A stretch of 64,000 bases of DNA from Pseudoalteromonas sp. NC201 (GTDB lineage Bacteria > Pseudomonadota > Gammaproteobacteria > Enterobacterales > Alteromonadaceae), in NCBI RefSeq assembly GCF_002850255.1, contig NZ_CP022522.1, positions 1,671,124-1,735,123 on the forward strand. Direction: 5' to 3'. The notes below the pieces were generated by a model that saw only the letters and a program-made list of their open reading frames with translations, was not told where the DNA came from and did no database searches. Each line of letters opens with the position of its first letter. Position 1 is the first letter of the stretch. The position numbers and the translations under genes are program-made. Shown piece after piece: positions 39,385 through 50,717 of the stretch.

Positions 39385-39434
39385 GCTCTGTACAAGGATT
39401 ACCACGAATGCTGGTAATCGTGCAGAGCCTTTTT
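39385..39434 (+). promoter_or_regulatory. Long terminator-like hairpin in the edd leader
   Basis: GCTCTGTAC (39385-39393) pairs with GTGCAGAGC (39420-39428, one wobble). After a 3-base bulge, GATTACCA (39397-39404) pairs with TGGTAATC (39412-39419). Five T residues (39430-39434) follow. The structure ends 25 bases before edd and lies downstream of its promoter, so it has the form of a leader attenuator. It shares no obvious sequence with the glk leader hairpin. Confidence 0.7.
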
Positions 39435-39459
39435 CCTCTAACACTAGAGAGTCAGTAAT

Positions 39460-41313
39460 ATGTTGCATCCACGAATTCAGGAAGTCACCGAACGCGTCAT
39501 TGAGCGAAGCAAAGCAACACGTCAAGCCTATTTAGCTCGAATCCAACAAGCAAAAAAACAAACGCGCGTACGAGCAGGACTGGGCTGTGGAAACCTAGCA
39601 CACGTAATGGCTGCTTGCTCAAGCAGTGATAAGACTCGTCTAAAAGAAGACGAGCAACCGAATCTAGCAATTATCAATTCGTACAATGACATGTTGTCTG
39701 CGCACGAACCTTATAAAGAATATCCAGATTTAATTAAAGCAGTGGCAAACAAGTTTGACGCGACTGCACAAGTAGCGGGTGGTGTACCTGCTATGTGTGA
39801 CGGGGTTACCCAAGGTCGCGATGGCATGGAACTGTCTTTGTTCTCTCGTGACGTAATTGCCATGTCAACAGCGGTGGCGTTATCACACGATGTCTTCGAT
39901 GGGGTTTTCTGTCTTGGTGTATGTGACAAAATCGTCCCAGGACTATTAATCGGTGCTTTGTCTTTTGGTCATTTGCCCATTTTCTTTTTACCAGCAGGCC
40001 CAATGCAATCTGGGATCCCGAACAAAGAAAAGGCGCGCATTCGTCAAAAGTTTGCACAGGGCTTAGTCAGCCGCGAAGAGTTACTTGAAGCTGAGAGTGC
40101 TTCATATCACAGTGCAGGTACTTGTACTTTCTACGGTACGGCAAACTCGAATCAGATGCTAATGGAGATCATGGGTCTTCATTTACCTGGTAGCTCGTTT
40201 ATCAATCCATACACAGAATTAAGAGATGGCTTAACGGCGAGTGCGGTTGAGACCATGCTAACTCAGCTACTTGACGGTAAAAGCGGCAATGCACTTGCGG
40301 ATATCGTGAGTGAAAAAACCGTGATTAATGGCTTGGTCGGGCTGTTGTCTACTGGTGGCTCTACCAACCATGCCATTCACTTAGTCGCAATGGCAAAAGC
40401 GGCTGGTGTTCAAATCACTTGGAAAGACATGGCGGATTTGTCTGAAGTAGTGCCTTTGTTAACACGTATCTATCCAAATGGTCATGCCGACGTAAATCAC
40501 TTCCAAGCGGCTGGTGGCATGGGTTTCTTAATGCGTGAATTAAGAGATGGCGGCTTCTTACACAATGACGTAAAGACGATTGTGGGTGAAGGACTTGATG
40601 CTTACACGATGGAGCCACTACTGGATATCAACAGCAATGTGATTATCAGCGACAATCAAGGCCCTGCCAAAGTGAAGTGGGTACCAGTACCTGAGAATTC
40701 ACTGGATGAAGAAGTACTTCGCCCAGTAGCAAATCCATTTAACAAGCAAGGCGGCTTGCAACTACTTAATGGTAATTTGGGTAAAGCGGTGATTAAAGTG
40801 TCTGCGGTACAAGAGCAGCACCAAACGGTGACTGCACCGGCGAAAGTATTCAGCTCTCAAAGCGAATTACAAGAAGCCTTTAGTGCTGGCAAGCTTAACC
40901 AAGACTTTATTGCCGTGATCAAAGAGCAAGGCCCTAAAGCGAAAGGTATGCCTGAGTTACATAAACTGACACCTGTCATGGCTACATTACAAGACCAAGG
41001 TTTTAAAGTGGCGATTGTGACAGATGGTCGTATGTCTGGTGCTTCGGGTAAAGTACCTGCGGCGATCCACCTTGCGCCGGAAGCGGTTGAAGGTGGTGCA
41101 ATTGCAAAAGTACACGAAGGTGATTTGATCACCTTAAATGCACCAAAAGGCGAATTAGTGCTACATGTTTCTGATGAAGAAATGGCACAGCGCGAATTAC
41201 AGCTCTCACCGCAATCTCAAACATTTGGTACGGGTCGAGAGCTATTCTCAGGATTTAGACACGTAGTGAGCAGTGCAGATCAAGGTGCATGCTCATTTGG
41301 CATCGAAGAATAA
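39460..41313 (+). CDS. edd: 6-phosphogluconate dehydratase
   Basis: Edd dehydrates 6-phosphogluconate to 2-keto-3-deoxy-6-phosphogluconate in the Entner-Doudoroff pathway. At 617 residues it is of the usual length and belongs to the IlvD/Edd [4Fe-4S] dehydratase family. Recognisable segments include [55 protein letters not shown] and [17 protein letters not shown]. Cluster cysteines lie in the CDG, VCDK and TCTF contexts. It is the first gene of edd-eda-gap, and the eda start follows within 25 bases of its stop. Confidence 0.97.
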   Translation: MLHPRIQEVTERVIERSKATRQAYLARIQQAKKQTRVRAGLGCGNLAHVMAACSSSDKTRLKEDEQPNLAIINSYNDMLSAHEPYKEYPDLIKAVANKFDATAQVAGGVPAMCDGVTQGRDGMELSLFSRDVIAMSTAVALSHDVFDGVFCLGVCDKIVPGLLIGALSFGHLPIFFLPAGPMQSGIPNKEKARIRQKFAQGLVSREELLEAESASYHSAGTCTFYGTANSNQMLMEIMGLHLPGSSFINPYTELRDGLTASAVETMLTQLLDGKSGNALADIVSEKTVINGLVGLLSTGGSTNHAIHLVAMAKAAGVQITWKDMADLSEVVPLLTRIYPNGHADVNHFQAAGGMGFLMRELRDGGFLHNDVKTIVGEGLDAYTMEPLLDINSNVIISDNQGPAKVKWVPVPENSLDEEVLRPVANPFNKQGGLQLLNGNLGKAVIKVSAVQEQHQTVTAPAKVFSSQSELQEAFSAGKLNQDFIAVIKEQGPKAKGMPELHKLTPVMATLQDQGFKVAIVTDGRMSGASGKVPAAIHLAPEAVEGGAIAKVHEGDLITLNAPKGELVLHVSDEEMAQRELQLSPQSQTFGTGRELFSGFRHVVSSADQGACSFGIEE

Positions 41314-41336
41314 TAACAGTGGGAATGAGGGTGAGC

Positions 41337-41957
41337 ATGAGTATTAAAGAGATATTGTCAGCAGCACCAGTGGTTCCGGTTATCGTTATTGATAACCTAG
41401 AAGACGCGGTGCCGCTTGCTACGGCATTGTTTAATGGTGGCTTAAAAGCACTTGAAGTGACACTTCGTACACCGGTGGCAGCGCAAGCGGTAAAAGACAT
41501 TAAAGCGGCTTTACCAGACGCCTATGTTGGTACTGGTACGGTAGTGGATAAGGCAACCTTTAATGCCTCTGTAGAAGCCGGCGCTGACTTCATGGTAAGT
41601 CCTGGTGTTAATGACGAATTATTAGAATTGGCTAAGTCGTCAAGTATTCCATTTCTTCCAGGTGCTGCAACGCCAAGCGAAGTGATGAAGCTTGCAAGTC
41701 ACGGTTTTGAATTCTTAAAGTTTTTCCCAGCAGAAGCAGCAGGTGGTGCACCAATGCTTAAATCCATTGGCGGACCAATTCCACAAGTAAAATTCTGTCC
41801 AACGGGTGGTATTTCGTTGGCAACTGCACCTAAGTATCTTGCACTCGACAATGTGGTATGTGTGGGCGGTACTTGGATGCTTGATAAAGCACTTATCGCA
41901 AACAAAGACTGGCAAGCCATTGAAGCGCTTGCGAAACAAGCAAGTGAAGTAAAATAG
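41337..41957 (+). CDS. eda: 2-dehydro-3-deoxy-phosphogluconate aldolase
   Basis: Eda splits KDPG into pyruvate and glyceraldehyde-3-phosphate. The protein has 206 residues starting at the ATG at 41337, behind GAGGGTGAG. The frame open from 41289 overlaps edd and is not used. The Schiff-base lysine is K128 in FLKFFPAEAAGG, and the TGGIS phosphate site (FCPTGGISLATAP) is intact. It lies between edd and gap in one unit, 17 bases before gap. Confidence 0.97.
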   Translation: MSIKEILSAAPVVPVIVIDNLEDAVPLATALFNGGLKALEVTLRTPVAAQAVKDIKAALPDAYVGTGTVVDKATFNASVEAGADFMVSPGVNDELLELAKSSSIPFLPGAATPSEVMKLASHGFEFLKFFPAEAAGGAPMLKSIGGPIPQVKFCPTGGISLATAPKYLALDNVVCVGGTWMLDKALIANKDWQAIEALAKQASEVK

Positions 41958-41974
41958 ATTAGGGGACAGTTATC

Positions 41975-42979
41975 ATGATTAATATCGCAATTAATGGCTA
42001 TGGACGTATCGGTCGTAACGTACTTCGTGCACTGTACGAGTCAGGTCAGAATAAAGACATCAAAGTCGTTGCCATCAACGACCTTGCGCCTGCAAACGTA
42101 AACGCGCATTTGACTCAATTTGACTCTGTACATGGTCGCTTTCAAGAGCAGGTTGTTCTTAACGACAACACACTCGTTATCGGTGGTGACGAAATCACGC
42201 TAACGCAAGAGCGTGACCCTGCAAATCTTCCTTGGCAAGCGCTAAACGTTGATATCGTACTTGAATGTACTGGGTTGTTCACTTCTCGTGAAGCTGCGGC
42301 TAAACACATTGAAGCTGGTGCGAAAAAAGTGATTGTATCTGCGCCGGGCACAGATATGGATGCAACGGTTGTTCATGGCGTTAACAGCGAAGTACTAAAT
42401 GCTGAATCAACCATTATCTCTAACGCATCTTGTACCACAAACTGTCTTGCGCCTATTGCAAAAGTATTGAATGATACTATTGGTATTGAGCAAGGTAGCA
42501 TGACAACCATTCATGCCTACACCAACGATCAGAATCTATCAGACGTTTACCACCCGGATTTATATCGTGCGCGTAGTGCTACTCAGTCAATGATCCCGAC
42601 GAAAACGGGCGCGGCAAAGGCGGTTGGCTTAGTGCTTCCTGAACTTGCTGGCAAACTAGACGGTATGGCGGTTCGTGTGCCAACCATCAACGTATCACTG
42701 GTTGATTTAACGTTTGTTGCTAAGCGTGACACTTCAAAAGAAGAAGTGAATGCAGCAATCAAAGCGGCTGCTGAGGGCGCGATGAGTGCAATCCTTGAGT
42801 ACAATGAATTACCTTTGGTTTCTATCGATTTCAACCACAACCCAGCTTCTTCAGTGTTTGACTCTACACAAACCAAAGTAGATGGAAAGCTGGTAAAAGT
42901 GATGGCTTGGTATGATAACGAATGGGGCTTCTCTTGCCGCATGCTAGACCAAGTTAAAGCACTAGGTGCATTTTTATAA
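41975..42979 (+). CDS. gap: Glyceraldehyde-3-phosphate dehydrogenase, type I
   Basis: GAPDH oxidises glyceraldehyde-3-phosphate made by Eda. The 334-residue protein starts [19 protein letters not shown] (NAD-binding Rossmann motif) and has the active-site cysteine C153 in SNASCTTNC, with the following HAYTNDQ segment. It differs in sequence character from the usual E. coli-like GapA and resembles GAPDHs dedicated to the Entner-Doudoroff cluster in Alteromonadales. It ends the edd-eda-gap unit at a strong terminator. Confidence 0.94.
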   Translation: MINIAINGYGRIGRNVLRALYESGQNKDIKVVAINDLAPANVNAHLTQFDSVHGRFQEQVVLNDNTLVIGGDEITLTQERDPANLPWQALNVDIVLECTGLFTSREAAAKHIEAGAKKVIVSAPGTDMDATVVHGVNSEVLNAESTIISNASCTTNCLAPIAKVLNDTIGIEQGSMTTIHAYTNDQNLSDVYHPDLYRARSATQSMIPTKTGAAKAVGLVLPELAGKLDGMAVRVPTINVSLVDLTFVAKRDTSKEEVNAAIKAAAEGAMSAILEYNELPLVSIDFNHNPASSVFDSTQTKVDGKLVKVMAWYDNEWGFSCRMLDQVKALGAFL

Positions 42980-42998
42980 TCAGGATTAATTTCTGACC

Positions 42999-43027
42999 AA
43001 AAGCTCTGCAGATCGCGGAGCTTTTTT
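42999..43027 (+). terminator. Intrinsic terminator after gap
   Basis: AAAAGCTCTGC (42999-43009) pairs with GCGGAGCTTTT (43015-43025), with one wobble and a 5-base loop. T residues run to 43027. Confidence 0.9.
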
Positions 43028-43081
43028 GTTTTTGACGGAAAAATTGCCATTCTTCCTTATCAATTAGTATAAGTTCCTTGA

Positions 43082-43792
<711 letters not shown>

Positions 43793-43813
43793 TGCCCATT
43801 AGCTGTACATACG

Positions 43814-43842
43814 AAAAAAGGAGCTTATTTAGCTCCTTTTTT
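43814..43842 (+). terminator. Intrinsic terminator after adk
   Basis: AAAAAAGGAGCT (43814-43825) and AGCTCCTTTTTT (43831-43842) form a perfect 12-bp stem with a 5-base loop and a T-run. Confidence 0.94.
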
Positions 43843-44032
43843 AGCGGGATTTATAGCGAACTTTTGACTTAAGTATGAGCAAGGGGTTACTACACATTTA
43901 CTTTATATAGTAAACAAATCATATTGCCGGACTTATAGAAGAATGTGAATTAAGTGTAACTAAATTGTGCTTGTTGTTGTTTTTTTTGTGTTATTGTAGA
44001 GGTGTACAAATGTCTAACTAAAGGAGCTGACA

Positions 44033-44224
44033 ATGCACTTAAAACTCAACAAAAAGAAAATTAAAACGTTATCTAAAGATAAACAGGCAATTCCACATGC
44101 TCAAACCCCCGCTATTGCTGGTGGGTTATCAAATGGGCCTGAGTGCTTCACATATAGCCATGGCGGGTGTTGCGGTACAGTTGCCCCTACAAATATTGAC
44201 TGTAGTGCTGCTTGTCAACATTAG
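44033..44224 (+). CDS. Lanthipeptide-like RiPP precursor peptide (orphan)
   Basis: A 63-residue peptide with an ideal AAGGAG site. The lysine-rich leader (residues 1-31) carries the LKLNKKKIKTLS pattern seen in class I lanthipeptide-type leaders, and ends in AIAGG, a double-glycine-like cleavage point. The presumed core (32-63) has five cysteines (C38, C46, C47, C57, C61) and six Ser/Thr (S33, T40, S42, T49, T53, S58), the composition expected for thioether rings. No LanB/LanC-type, LanM or transporter gene is adjacent: adk lies upstream and cmoB downstream. Modifying enzymes may lie elsewhere, or it may not be modified. Family placement is from pattern recognition only. Confidence 0.68.
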   Translation: MHLKLNKKKIKTLSKDKQAIPHAQTPAIAGGLSNGPECFTYSHGGCCGTVAPTNIDCSAACQH

Positions 44225-44234
44225 CAGTGTTACT

Positions 44235-44259
44235 AGGCTTGGATTAACAGTCCAAGCCT
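44235..44259. terminator. Hairpin after the precursor gene
   Basis: AGGCTTGGA (44235-44243) and TCCAAGCCT (44251-44259) form a perfect 9-bp stem with a 7-base loop, between the plus-strand precursor and minus-strand cmoB. The T-tract is weak (TCATT). Confidence 0.55.
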
Positions 44260-44288
44260 TCATTAAGCATGATTTATTTAACAAAATA

Positions 44289-45257
44289 TTACGCTTTCGC
44301 GATAAATATAGCACGGAGCGGAGCGGGGTAGCCTTCAATGGTTTTGCTGGTGTCATTTGGATCTAAGAAATCAGCAAGCGACTCTGTTTCCATCCAAGGA
44401 GTTTGGCGCTGTTCGTCTAACGACGTGACGTCTTTGTTTACTACCTTGATATCTTTGAAGCCCACGCGCTCAAGCCATAATGTTAATGCGTCGCAGCTTG
44501 GAATAAACCAGACATTGCGCATCTTGGCGTAGCGATCGGTCGGCACCAATACTGTATTTACATCGCCCTCAATGACAAGTGTTTCTAGCACTAATTCGCC
44601 ATCTTTTCTTAGCTGAGACTTTAGCTGCGCTAAAAAGTCGATTGGTGAACGACGGTGATATAGCACGCCCATTGAAAACACAGTATCAAATGCTTTTAAC
44701 TCAGGCAGTTGCTCTACACCTAGTGGTAGTAAATGCACGTTTGGATCGGGGTTAAAGTGTTTAATCGTTTGGAATTGGCATAAAAATAGATCGGAGGGGT
44801 CAATGCCAACAACAAGCTCTGCGCCTTCACCGCGCATACGCCACAAGTGATAACCAGAGCCACAGCCGATATCCAATACATTACGGCCGTGAAGGTCGCT
44901 GATATGGGGGAGCAGTCGGTCCCATTTCCAGTCGCTGCGCCACTCAGTATCAATATGGACGCCATGTAAATGAAATGGTCCCTTACGCCATGGCATCATG
45001 CGTTTTAGTAAATGCGTTAACTGCTTTTGATGACCTTCATTGACGTCTTCGCCAGTACCTATCTCAACCTTGGTTTTTATATCAACATGGGTGGTTGAGA
45101 TCTCTGGTAGATTTTTAATGACTTTTTCCCATTTCGGCCAGTCGCCATGTTGGGCTTCTTTTTGCCAATGGCTAAGCTGCGCAGGCAACGTTTCTAGCCA
45201 ATGGCTCAAAGGGGTTTTCGCAATGGTTGCATAAAAGTCGGTAAACCAATGATTCAT
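44289..45257 (-). CDS. cmoB: tRNA U34 carboxymethyltransferase
   Basis: CmoB moves the carboxymethyl group of carboxy-SAM to 5-hydroxyuridine-34 of tRNA, making the cmo5U wobble base. The 322-residue protein has an N-terminal helical domain ([22 protein letters not shown]) and a Rossmann methyltransferase core with the cofactor motif [36 protein letters not shown] is also family-typical. It is the second gene after cmoA, separated by 8 bases, and is transcribed towards the precursor gene, from which a hairpin separates it. Confidence 0.96.
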   Translation of the reverse strand: MNHWFTDFYATIAKTPLSHWLETLPAQLSHWQKEAQHGDWPKWEKVIKNLPEISTTHVDIKTKVEIGTGEDVNEGHQKQLTHLLKRMMPWRKGPFHLHGVHIDTEWRSDWKWDRLLPHISDLHGRNVLDIGCGSGYHLWRMRGEGAELVVGIDPSDLFLCQFQTIKHFNPDPNVHLLPLGVEQLPELKAFDTVFSMGVLYHRRSPIDFLAQLKSQLRKDGELVLETLVIEGDVNTVLVPTDRYAKMRNVWFIPSCDALTLWLERVGFKDIKVVNKDVTSLDEQRQTPWMETESLADFLDPNDTSKTIEGYPAPLRAIFIAKA

Positions 45258-45265
45258 AATTGCCT

Positions 45266-46024
<759 letters not shown>

Positions 46025-46094
46025 TTAGCATTTTATGCTGGATAGTCAGTGATAAATTCAGTAGCTTGGCTACTATTAATAATAAGAAGTAACT

Positions 46095-46781
46095 ATGAGA
46101 CCAAAAATGGCGAAAAGCAAAGTGATTAGCACAGAAGACATCCTCTCAACGCTATGCCACTCAGTAACAGAAGTTCTGTCGTCGGCAAGCGGCAACCAAA
46201 TTAACTATTCCGCGATGGTACAAAAGATAACTCGTACCTGTATGAGGCCTGACATCGGCTGTTTCGTATTGTTTGATGGCGGCTTTACCGGTTTAGTCGT
46301 AACTAATTTTACCGCGCAAGCCGCGATGGAGGTGTATACCGACTACATGCGTAACATGGGCATGCCTGAAGAAGAAATTGCGCATAGTCATTTATCTGAT
46401 GACGTTGCCAATGTATTGGGTGAGTTGATGAATCAGATTGTTGGTGATTTCACCAACAAAGTACGTGAGCAGCTACATACCTCTATCACGCAAAACCAGC
46501 CTAAGATGATGGCTATCAACAAACAGGTGCAGATCTCGGTAGACACAACGATGGATCGCCCGCAGGCGAGACGCGTTACCTTTACCACGCAAGGCCAGAA
46601 TATTTTCTATCTTGAATTGGCAATGGATAAAACTGAATTCATTAAGCTACATGACTTTGATATTGCAGAGTCGGTAGACCCAGATGACATTATTGCAAGT
46701 CAGGCTGAGAAGAAAAAGCCAGCGAAGCCGCAGGAAGAAGATGTTGTAGATGACGACTTTATGGATCAGTTAGGACTGTAA
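46095..46781 (+). CDS. DUF3334 family protein with a CheX/CheC-like motif
   Basis: A 228-residue cytoplasmic protein of the DUF3334 family. The middle region has GELMNQIVGDF, which fits the E-x2-N-x3-G pattern of CheC/CheX/FliY phosphatases, preceded by acidic/serine residues (SHLSDDVANVL). The C-terminal tail is acidic and lysine/proline-rich (EKKKPAKPQEEDVVDDDF). Function is unknown to me, and a role in chemotaxis or phosphoprotein turnover is inferred only. The start ATG at 46095 could also be the ATG at 46107 (MAKSKVIS). It is monocistronic, divergent from cmoA, with a bidirectional terminator after it. Confidence 0.75.
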   Translation: MRPKMAKSKVISTEDILSTLCHSVTEVLSSASGNQINYSAMVQKITRTCMRPDIGCFVLFDGGFTGLVVTNFTAQAAMEVYTDYMRNMGMPEEEIAHSHLSDDVANVLGELMNQIVGDFTNKVREQLHTSITQNQPKMMAINKQVQISVDTTMDRPQARRVTFTTQGQNIFYLELAMDKTEFIKLHDFDIAESVDPDDIIASQAEKKKPAKPQEEDVVDDDFMDQLGL

Positions 46782-46800
46782 AACCGTATTTAGAGCACCT

Positions 46801-46832
46801 AACAGAAAGGCCACATCTGTGGCCTTTCTGTT
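46801..46832. terminator. Bidirectional terminator between DUF3334 and the hybrid kinase
   Basis: AACAGAAAGGCCACA (46801-46815) and TGTGGCCTTTCTGTT (46818-46832) are perfect inverted repeats of 15 bases, so a stem of about 13 bp with a short loop is expected. Confidence 0.8.
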
Positions 46833-46880
46833 AGGTAAAAATCTTCATTTCGTCCTCGGATAAAATATATAGTAATGGCA

Positions 46881-49800
46881 CTAATGCAGCGCGCCTTTTC
46901 CTGCATTAAGCTCCGGTGCTTCTTCTACATGCTTTATGGATGTTAGCATCATAAAGGCTTCATTGAACTCAAAGCGGGCGATGGCGGTTTTTAATTTCTG
47001 TAGTTCTGGTTCAGTCAAATAGCTACTTACTGAAATTGAGTCTACTAGCTCTGTGGCTTGAGTATCATAATCTCTTAATGCACATGCGAGCTGGATGAGT
47101 TCCTCTAATTGACTATTGCCACCTTTTTCTTCGTTGTTTTTCGTTACACTTTTTACCTGATGAGACGCTTCTTTTTTACGACGCTTTTGGCATTGTTCCA
47201 GTGCATATTTAACGTATTTAATCAGCTCGTCAATTTCGCTTGCATTAGGTGGGCGGACATTGAGAGAAGCCTCAATGTGCTTAAATTCCTCGGTCAGCCT
47301 AACAATCGAAAGGTTAGCACTAGCACCTTTTAATGCATGTAACATGCTATGTGCCAGTTCAAAATTTTCAATGGCTAAAGCCTGTTTTAAATTGATCAGC
47401 TCTTCAATCTGCTGGGACAGGAACTTTTCTAAGATATCGAAGTAAACCTTTTGGTTGCCAGCTGCTCGAGCAATACCCTCGGCAATATCAATACCTTCAA
47501 ACTCAATGATCTCATCAATTTCCTCTATCTCTGCAACGACTTTTGGTGGGTTAACTTCTGGCGTTGTTAAAAGGCCATCGGCTTCGGTGCATACGTATTT
47601 CAAAATACTTTTAACGAGTTGTTCAACGTCGATGGGTTTGGTTACGTGGTCATTCATACCAGCATCGATGCAAGTCTGTATGTCTTCTTCCATGGCATTG
47701 GCGGTCATCGCTAGAATAGGGAGTGTATTTTTATCGAACTCTATGCGAAGGTTTTGCGTCGCGGTAATGCCGTCCATCACTGGCATTTGCATATCCATTA
47801 AAACAATATCTATGTGTTTGCTATGAACTTGATCAATGGCTTCTTGTCCATTGTCTGCGACCGCTACTTGCGCTCCGAAGCTAGATAAGATCTCCGCTGC
47901 TATCTCCTGATTGACTGGCTGATCCTCCGCGACCAAAATTGATATGCCATTTAGTGCTTGTTTACTAATCGTTTGTTCTTTTTTGGTGATAGTGGTTCTT
48001 ACTTCCGGTGAATCAAACACGGCATTTTGAATAACGTCCACAAGGTTTGACGGGTTAATCGGCTTTAAAAGTACACCATCAACTAAACTGGCTTGGCTGT
48101 CGTTCAGGTTTAGCTCCCGACCATAAGCGGTGACTAAAATAAACTTACTTTGCGACACATCGACCTGCGATTGCAGCTTAGTGATCAGCTCAATGCCATC
48201 TAATTTTGGCATGTGCCAATCGACGAAAATAAGATCGGGTAACTCTTGTGTCAGGACGAATTGATTTAACGCTTTATGAGGGTCTAAATAAGAACAAACC
48301 TGCATACCAAAGTTTGTTAGCATACCGCTTAACACGTCCAATGCGTGTTGGTTATCGTCAATAATTGTTGCTGATAGTTCTGATAAGTGGGTAGAGGCCA
48401 TTTTCGCCTGACTCAGCTCGTCACTGACTTCCATTTCTAATGTGAAATAAAATTCCGAACCGACGTTTTCCTCGCTCTCAACATATATTTCTCCCCCCAT
48501 AAGCTTGACCAATTGTTGCGAAATCGTGAGGCCAAGCCCTGTACCGCCATATTTTCGGGTGATCGAATTGTCTGCTTGCGAGAAAGATTGAAATAGGTTT
48601 TTTTGCTGGCGTTTATTCATGCCAATACCAGAGTCTTTTACGCTAAACTTAATTTTTGCTAACCCTTTTTCGACATTGACAAGGGCGACACGAATAACAA
48701 CCTCACCGTTTTCTGTGAATTTAACTGCGTTACCCGCTAAATTGATGAGTACTTGGCTTATTCTAAATTGATCGCCAATCACGCAGTAGGGCACTTGTGA
48801 GTCGATATCAAAGACTAACTCTAGTTGTTTTTCTTGGGCTTTTACACTGACGATGGTGGCGACATTGTCGAGTAGTTTTTCTGTTGAAAAGGCCTGATAT
48901 TCTAACTCGATTTTGCCAGCTTCGATTTTTGAAAAATCGAGTATATCGTTGATCAATCTCAGTAATTGCTTTGCGGCTGTATCTATTTTTGATACGTAGT
49001 CGTGCTGTTTTGCATTCAATTCTGTCGCGAGCGCGAGATGAGACATACCAATAATCGCGTTCATTGGGGTTCTAATTTCATGGCTCATGTTGGCGAGGAA
49101 TTCGCTTTTCGCTTTTGCCGAGTTTTGGGCCAAGTTTTTTGCTTCTATGAGTTCACGTTGTAGTTGGTTCCTCTCCGAAACGTCAAGGTACATGCCAACA
49201 ATACCAGCTACATCGCCATTTTCATTAAAAAATGGCGCTTCGTATACAATCAGTTCCCGCGGCTGTTCTTGGCCATCAAGCAATAATACTTCATAGGTTT
49301 GCTCCTGGGTTGTGGTGGTAATTTCGTGAGCTTTGGATTCAAATAGACTGGCTATTCCTAGATCAAAAACCTCGTCTAACTTGGCGCCAATCACATCTAC
49401 TTCAAATTGATCTAACAGTGTTAAAAAGGACTTGTTTACGCCCATAAATACACCGTCAGTCGAACGATAATACGTGGGGTTTGGGATAGCATTGATAATA
49501 TGGTGAGTAAGTTCGAGTTGTTCGCTTAAGGCCGATTCTGCCTTTTGCTGCTTTTCGATATTTTCATTGATGGCAAGCGCGAGGCTTAAGTCCTTACACA
49601 AATACTCGAGCGCTTCAAATTGGCTGTCTATCAACACCTGAGCACTACCGACTAGCAGCACATAGACAACATGATTACCGATGGCTAGTGGAAAGCAATA
49701 ACGGCCTTGTAACTTCACTTCAACTTCTTGTTCTTTGAGCCACAACGGTTCTTGTTGTACTTGTGGTTCATTATTTGCTGCGCAATGCGCTAGAGTGGAG

Positions 49801-50612
49801 GCAATAATTGAATGGCTTGGCGTCACCCCATGGCTTTTCACTAACGACAAGGCGTCGTCTTCTAAATTGGCATAGAGGCAAACACTCGGTGCATTGAACT
49901 CATTGGCAATAAACTCTAGTGCATGGCGCACGATAGGTTCGGAGCCGGTGATGGATTTTAGTTCGCGATTATAGTTTTCGATAATTGCGGCTGACGCCAA
50001 CTTTTGGCTTTGAGAGGTGGTGGCAACATGGATCGCTTGCGTGAGCCGTTTTACATCGACGTCACTGTTTGTAGGCACCACAGAAAGAGGGGCGCCATTT
50101 AACGCTTGTGCACGCAGCGTATTGACTATGCGATAGAGCGGGGAGAAATGTTTGGTGCGCATAAACCAAACATAAAAGCTTAAAAATAGTGTTAATACCG
50201 CGAAGGCAAGGCCGGTAATCAACAGTATTAGGAGTTGTTGATTTGTGCTTGTTTCAAGTTCAGCGTTTGCAATGAGAGGCAATTGTGAGATGGTGTTTTG
50301 ATAACTTTGAGGCAAATCGGCCTGCTCAACCGTATCTGCTAAAAATTGAGACTTTAGTCTTGCTTGGGTTTCATAGATTTGTTGTAACGGAAGTGGTAAT
50401 GGATGACTTGGTGCAGATTTGATTTCACCTAGCCATTGGACGTTTTTATCTTTGCTATACATCTCTAGTGATAGGTGGTTGTGGTAAGCGGTATTAACGT
50501 CGGTCGCGAGAGTGCTGTGAGTAGTTGTTGAGTAGTAGATAAGCGTTGCGCTTCCTAGGGCAGCCATCAAGGCGAAAAGTGCGATCCAACTTAGTAATGC
50601 TTTTGAGGACAT
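46881..50612 (-). CDS. Hybrid sensor histidine kinase with GAF, PAS, two receivers and HPt
   Basis: A 1243-residue membrane kinase with a complete internal phosphorelay. It has membrane segments at about 8-28 and 128-152, flanking a short periplasmic loop, then a GAF-like domain (about 230-350) and a PAS domain (about 365-480). The HisKA domain has H511 in [11 protein letters not shown]. The HATPase follows (DSGIGM, GGTGLGL), then a first receiver with D798 in [10 protein letters not shown], a second receiver with D940 in [10 protein letters not shown], and a C-terminal HPt with H1092 in [11 protein letters not shown]. The layout recalls BarA/ArcB-like kinases, but the duplicated receiver is extra. 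The output regulator is not shown. A divergent receiver-kinase gene starts 105 bases away. Confidence 0.92.
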   Translation of the reverse strand: MSSKALLSWIALFALMAALGSATLIYYSTTTHSTLATDVNTAYHNHLSLEMYSKDKNVQWLGEIKSAPSHPLPLPLQQIYETQARLKSQFLADTVEQADLPQSYQNTISQLPLIANAELETSTNQQLLILLITGLAFAVLTLFLSFYVWFMRTKHFSPLYRIVNTLRAQALNGAPLSVVPTNSDVDVKRLTQAIHVATTSQSQKLASAAIIENYNRELKSITGSEPIVRHALEFIANEFNAPSVCLYANLEDDALSLVKSHGVTPSHSIIASTLAHCAANNEPQVQQEPLWLKEQEVEVKLQGRYCFPLAIGNHVVYVLLVGSAQVLIDSQFEALEYLCKDLSLALAINENIEKQQKAESALSEQLELTHHIINAIPNPTYYRSTDGVFMGVNKSFLTLLDQFEVDVIGAKLDEVFDLGIASLFESKAHEITTTTQEQTYEVLLLDGQEQPRELIVYEAPFFNENGDVAGIVGMYLDVSERNQLQRELIEAKNLAQNSAKAKSEFLANMSHEIRTPMNAIIGMSHLALATELNAKQHDYVSKIDTAAKQLLRLINDILDFSKIEAGKIELEYQAFSTEKLLDNVATIVSVKAQEKQLELVFDIDSQVPYCVIGDQFRISQVLINLAGNAVKFTENGEVVIRVALVNVEKGLAKIKFSVKDSGIGMNKRQQKNLFQSFSQADNSITRKYGGTGLGLTISQQLVKLMGGEIYVESEENVGSEFYFTLEMEVSDELSQAKMASTHLSELSATIIDDNQHALDVLSGMLTNFGMQVCSYLDPHKALNQFVLTQELPDLIFVDWHMPKLDGIELITKLQSQVDVSQSKFILVTAYGRELNLNDSQASLVDGVLLKPINPSNLVDVIQNAVFDSPEVRTTITKKEQTISKQALNGISILVAEDQPVNQEIAAEILSSFGAQVAVADNGQEAIDQVHSKHIDIVLMDMQMPVMDGITATQNLRIEFDKNTLPILAMTANAMEEDIQTCIDAGMNDHVTKPIDVEQLVKSILKYVCTEADGLLTTPEVNPPKVVAEIEEIDEIIEFEGIDIAEGIARAAGNQKVYFDILEKFLSQQIEELINLKQALAIENFELAHSMLHALKGASANLSIVRLTEEFKHIEASLNVRPPNASEIDELIKYVKYALEQCQKRRKKEASHQVKSVTKNNEEKGGNSQLEELIQLACALRDYDTQATELVDSISVSSYLTEPELQKLKTAIARFEFNEAFMMLTSIKHVEEAPELNAGKGALH

Positions 50613-50717
50613 AAGTTATTATTTACGCGTGAATTTATATATAAACATAGTCGCGATATACAATATCTCAAGCTATGCTGTAAAAAGTGTCTATCTTAAG
50701 GACTTGAGTAACGTTAC

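Noticed and set aside
42583..43050. A 155-codon minus-strand open frame over gap
   Set aside because: Antisense shadow of the strongly conserved gap gene, crossing its terminator.
44097..44366. An 89-codon frame overlapping the lanthipeptide-like precursor and the end of cmoB
   Set aside because: It crosses a hairpin and the cmoB 3' end, and lacks a ribosome site. The overlapping 63-residue frame is better supported.
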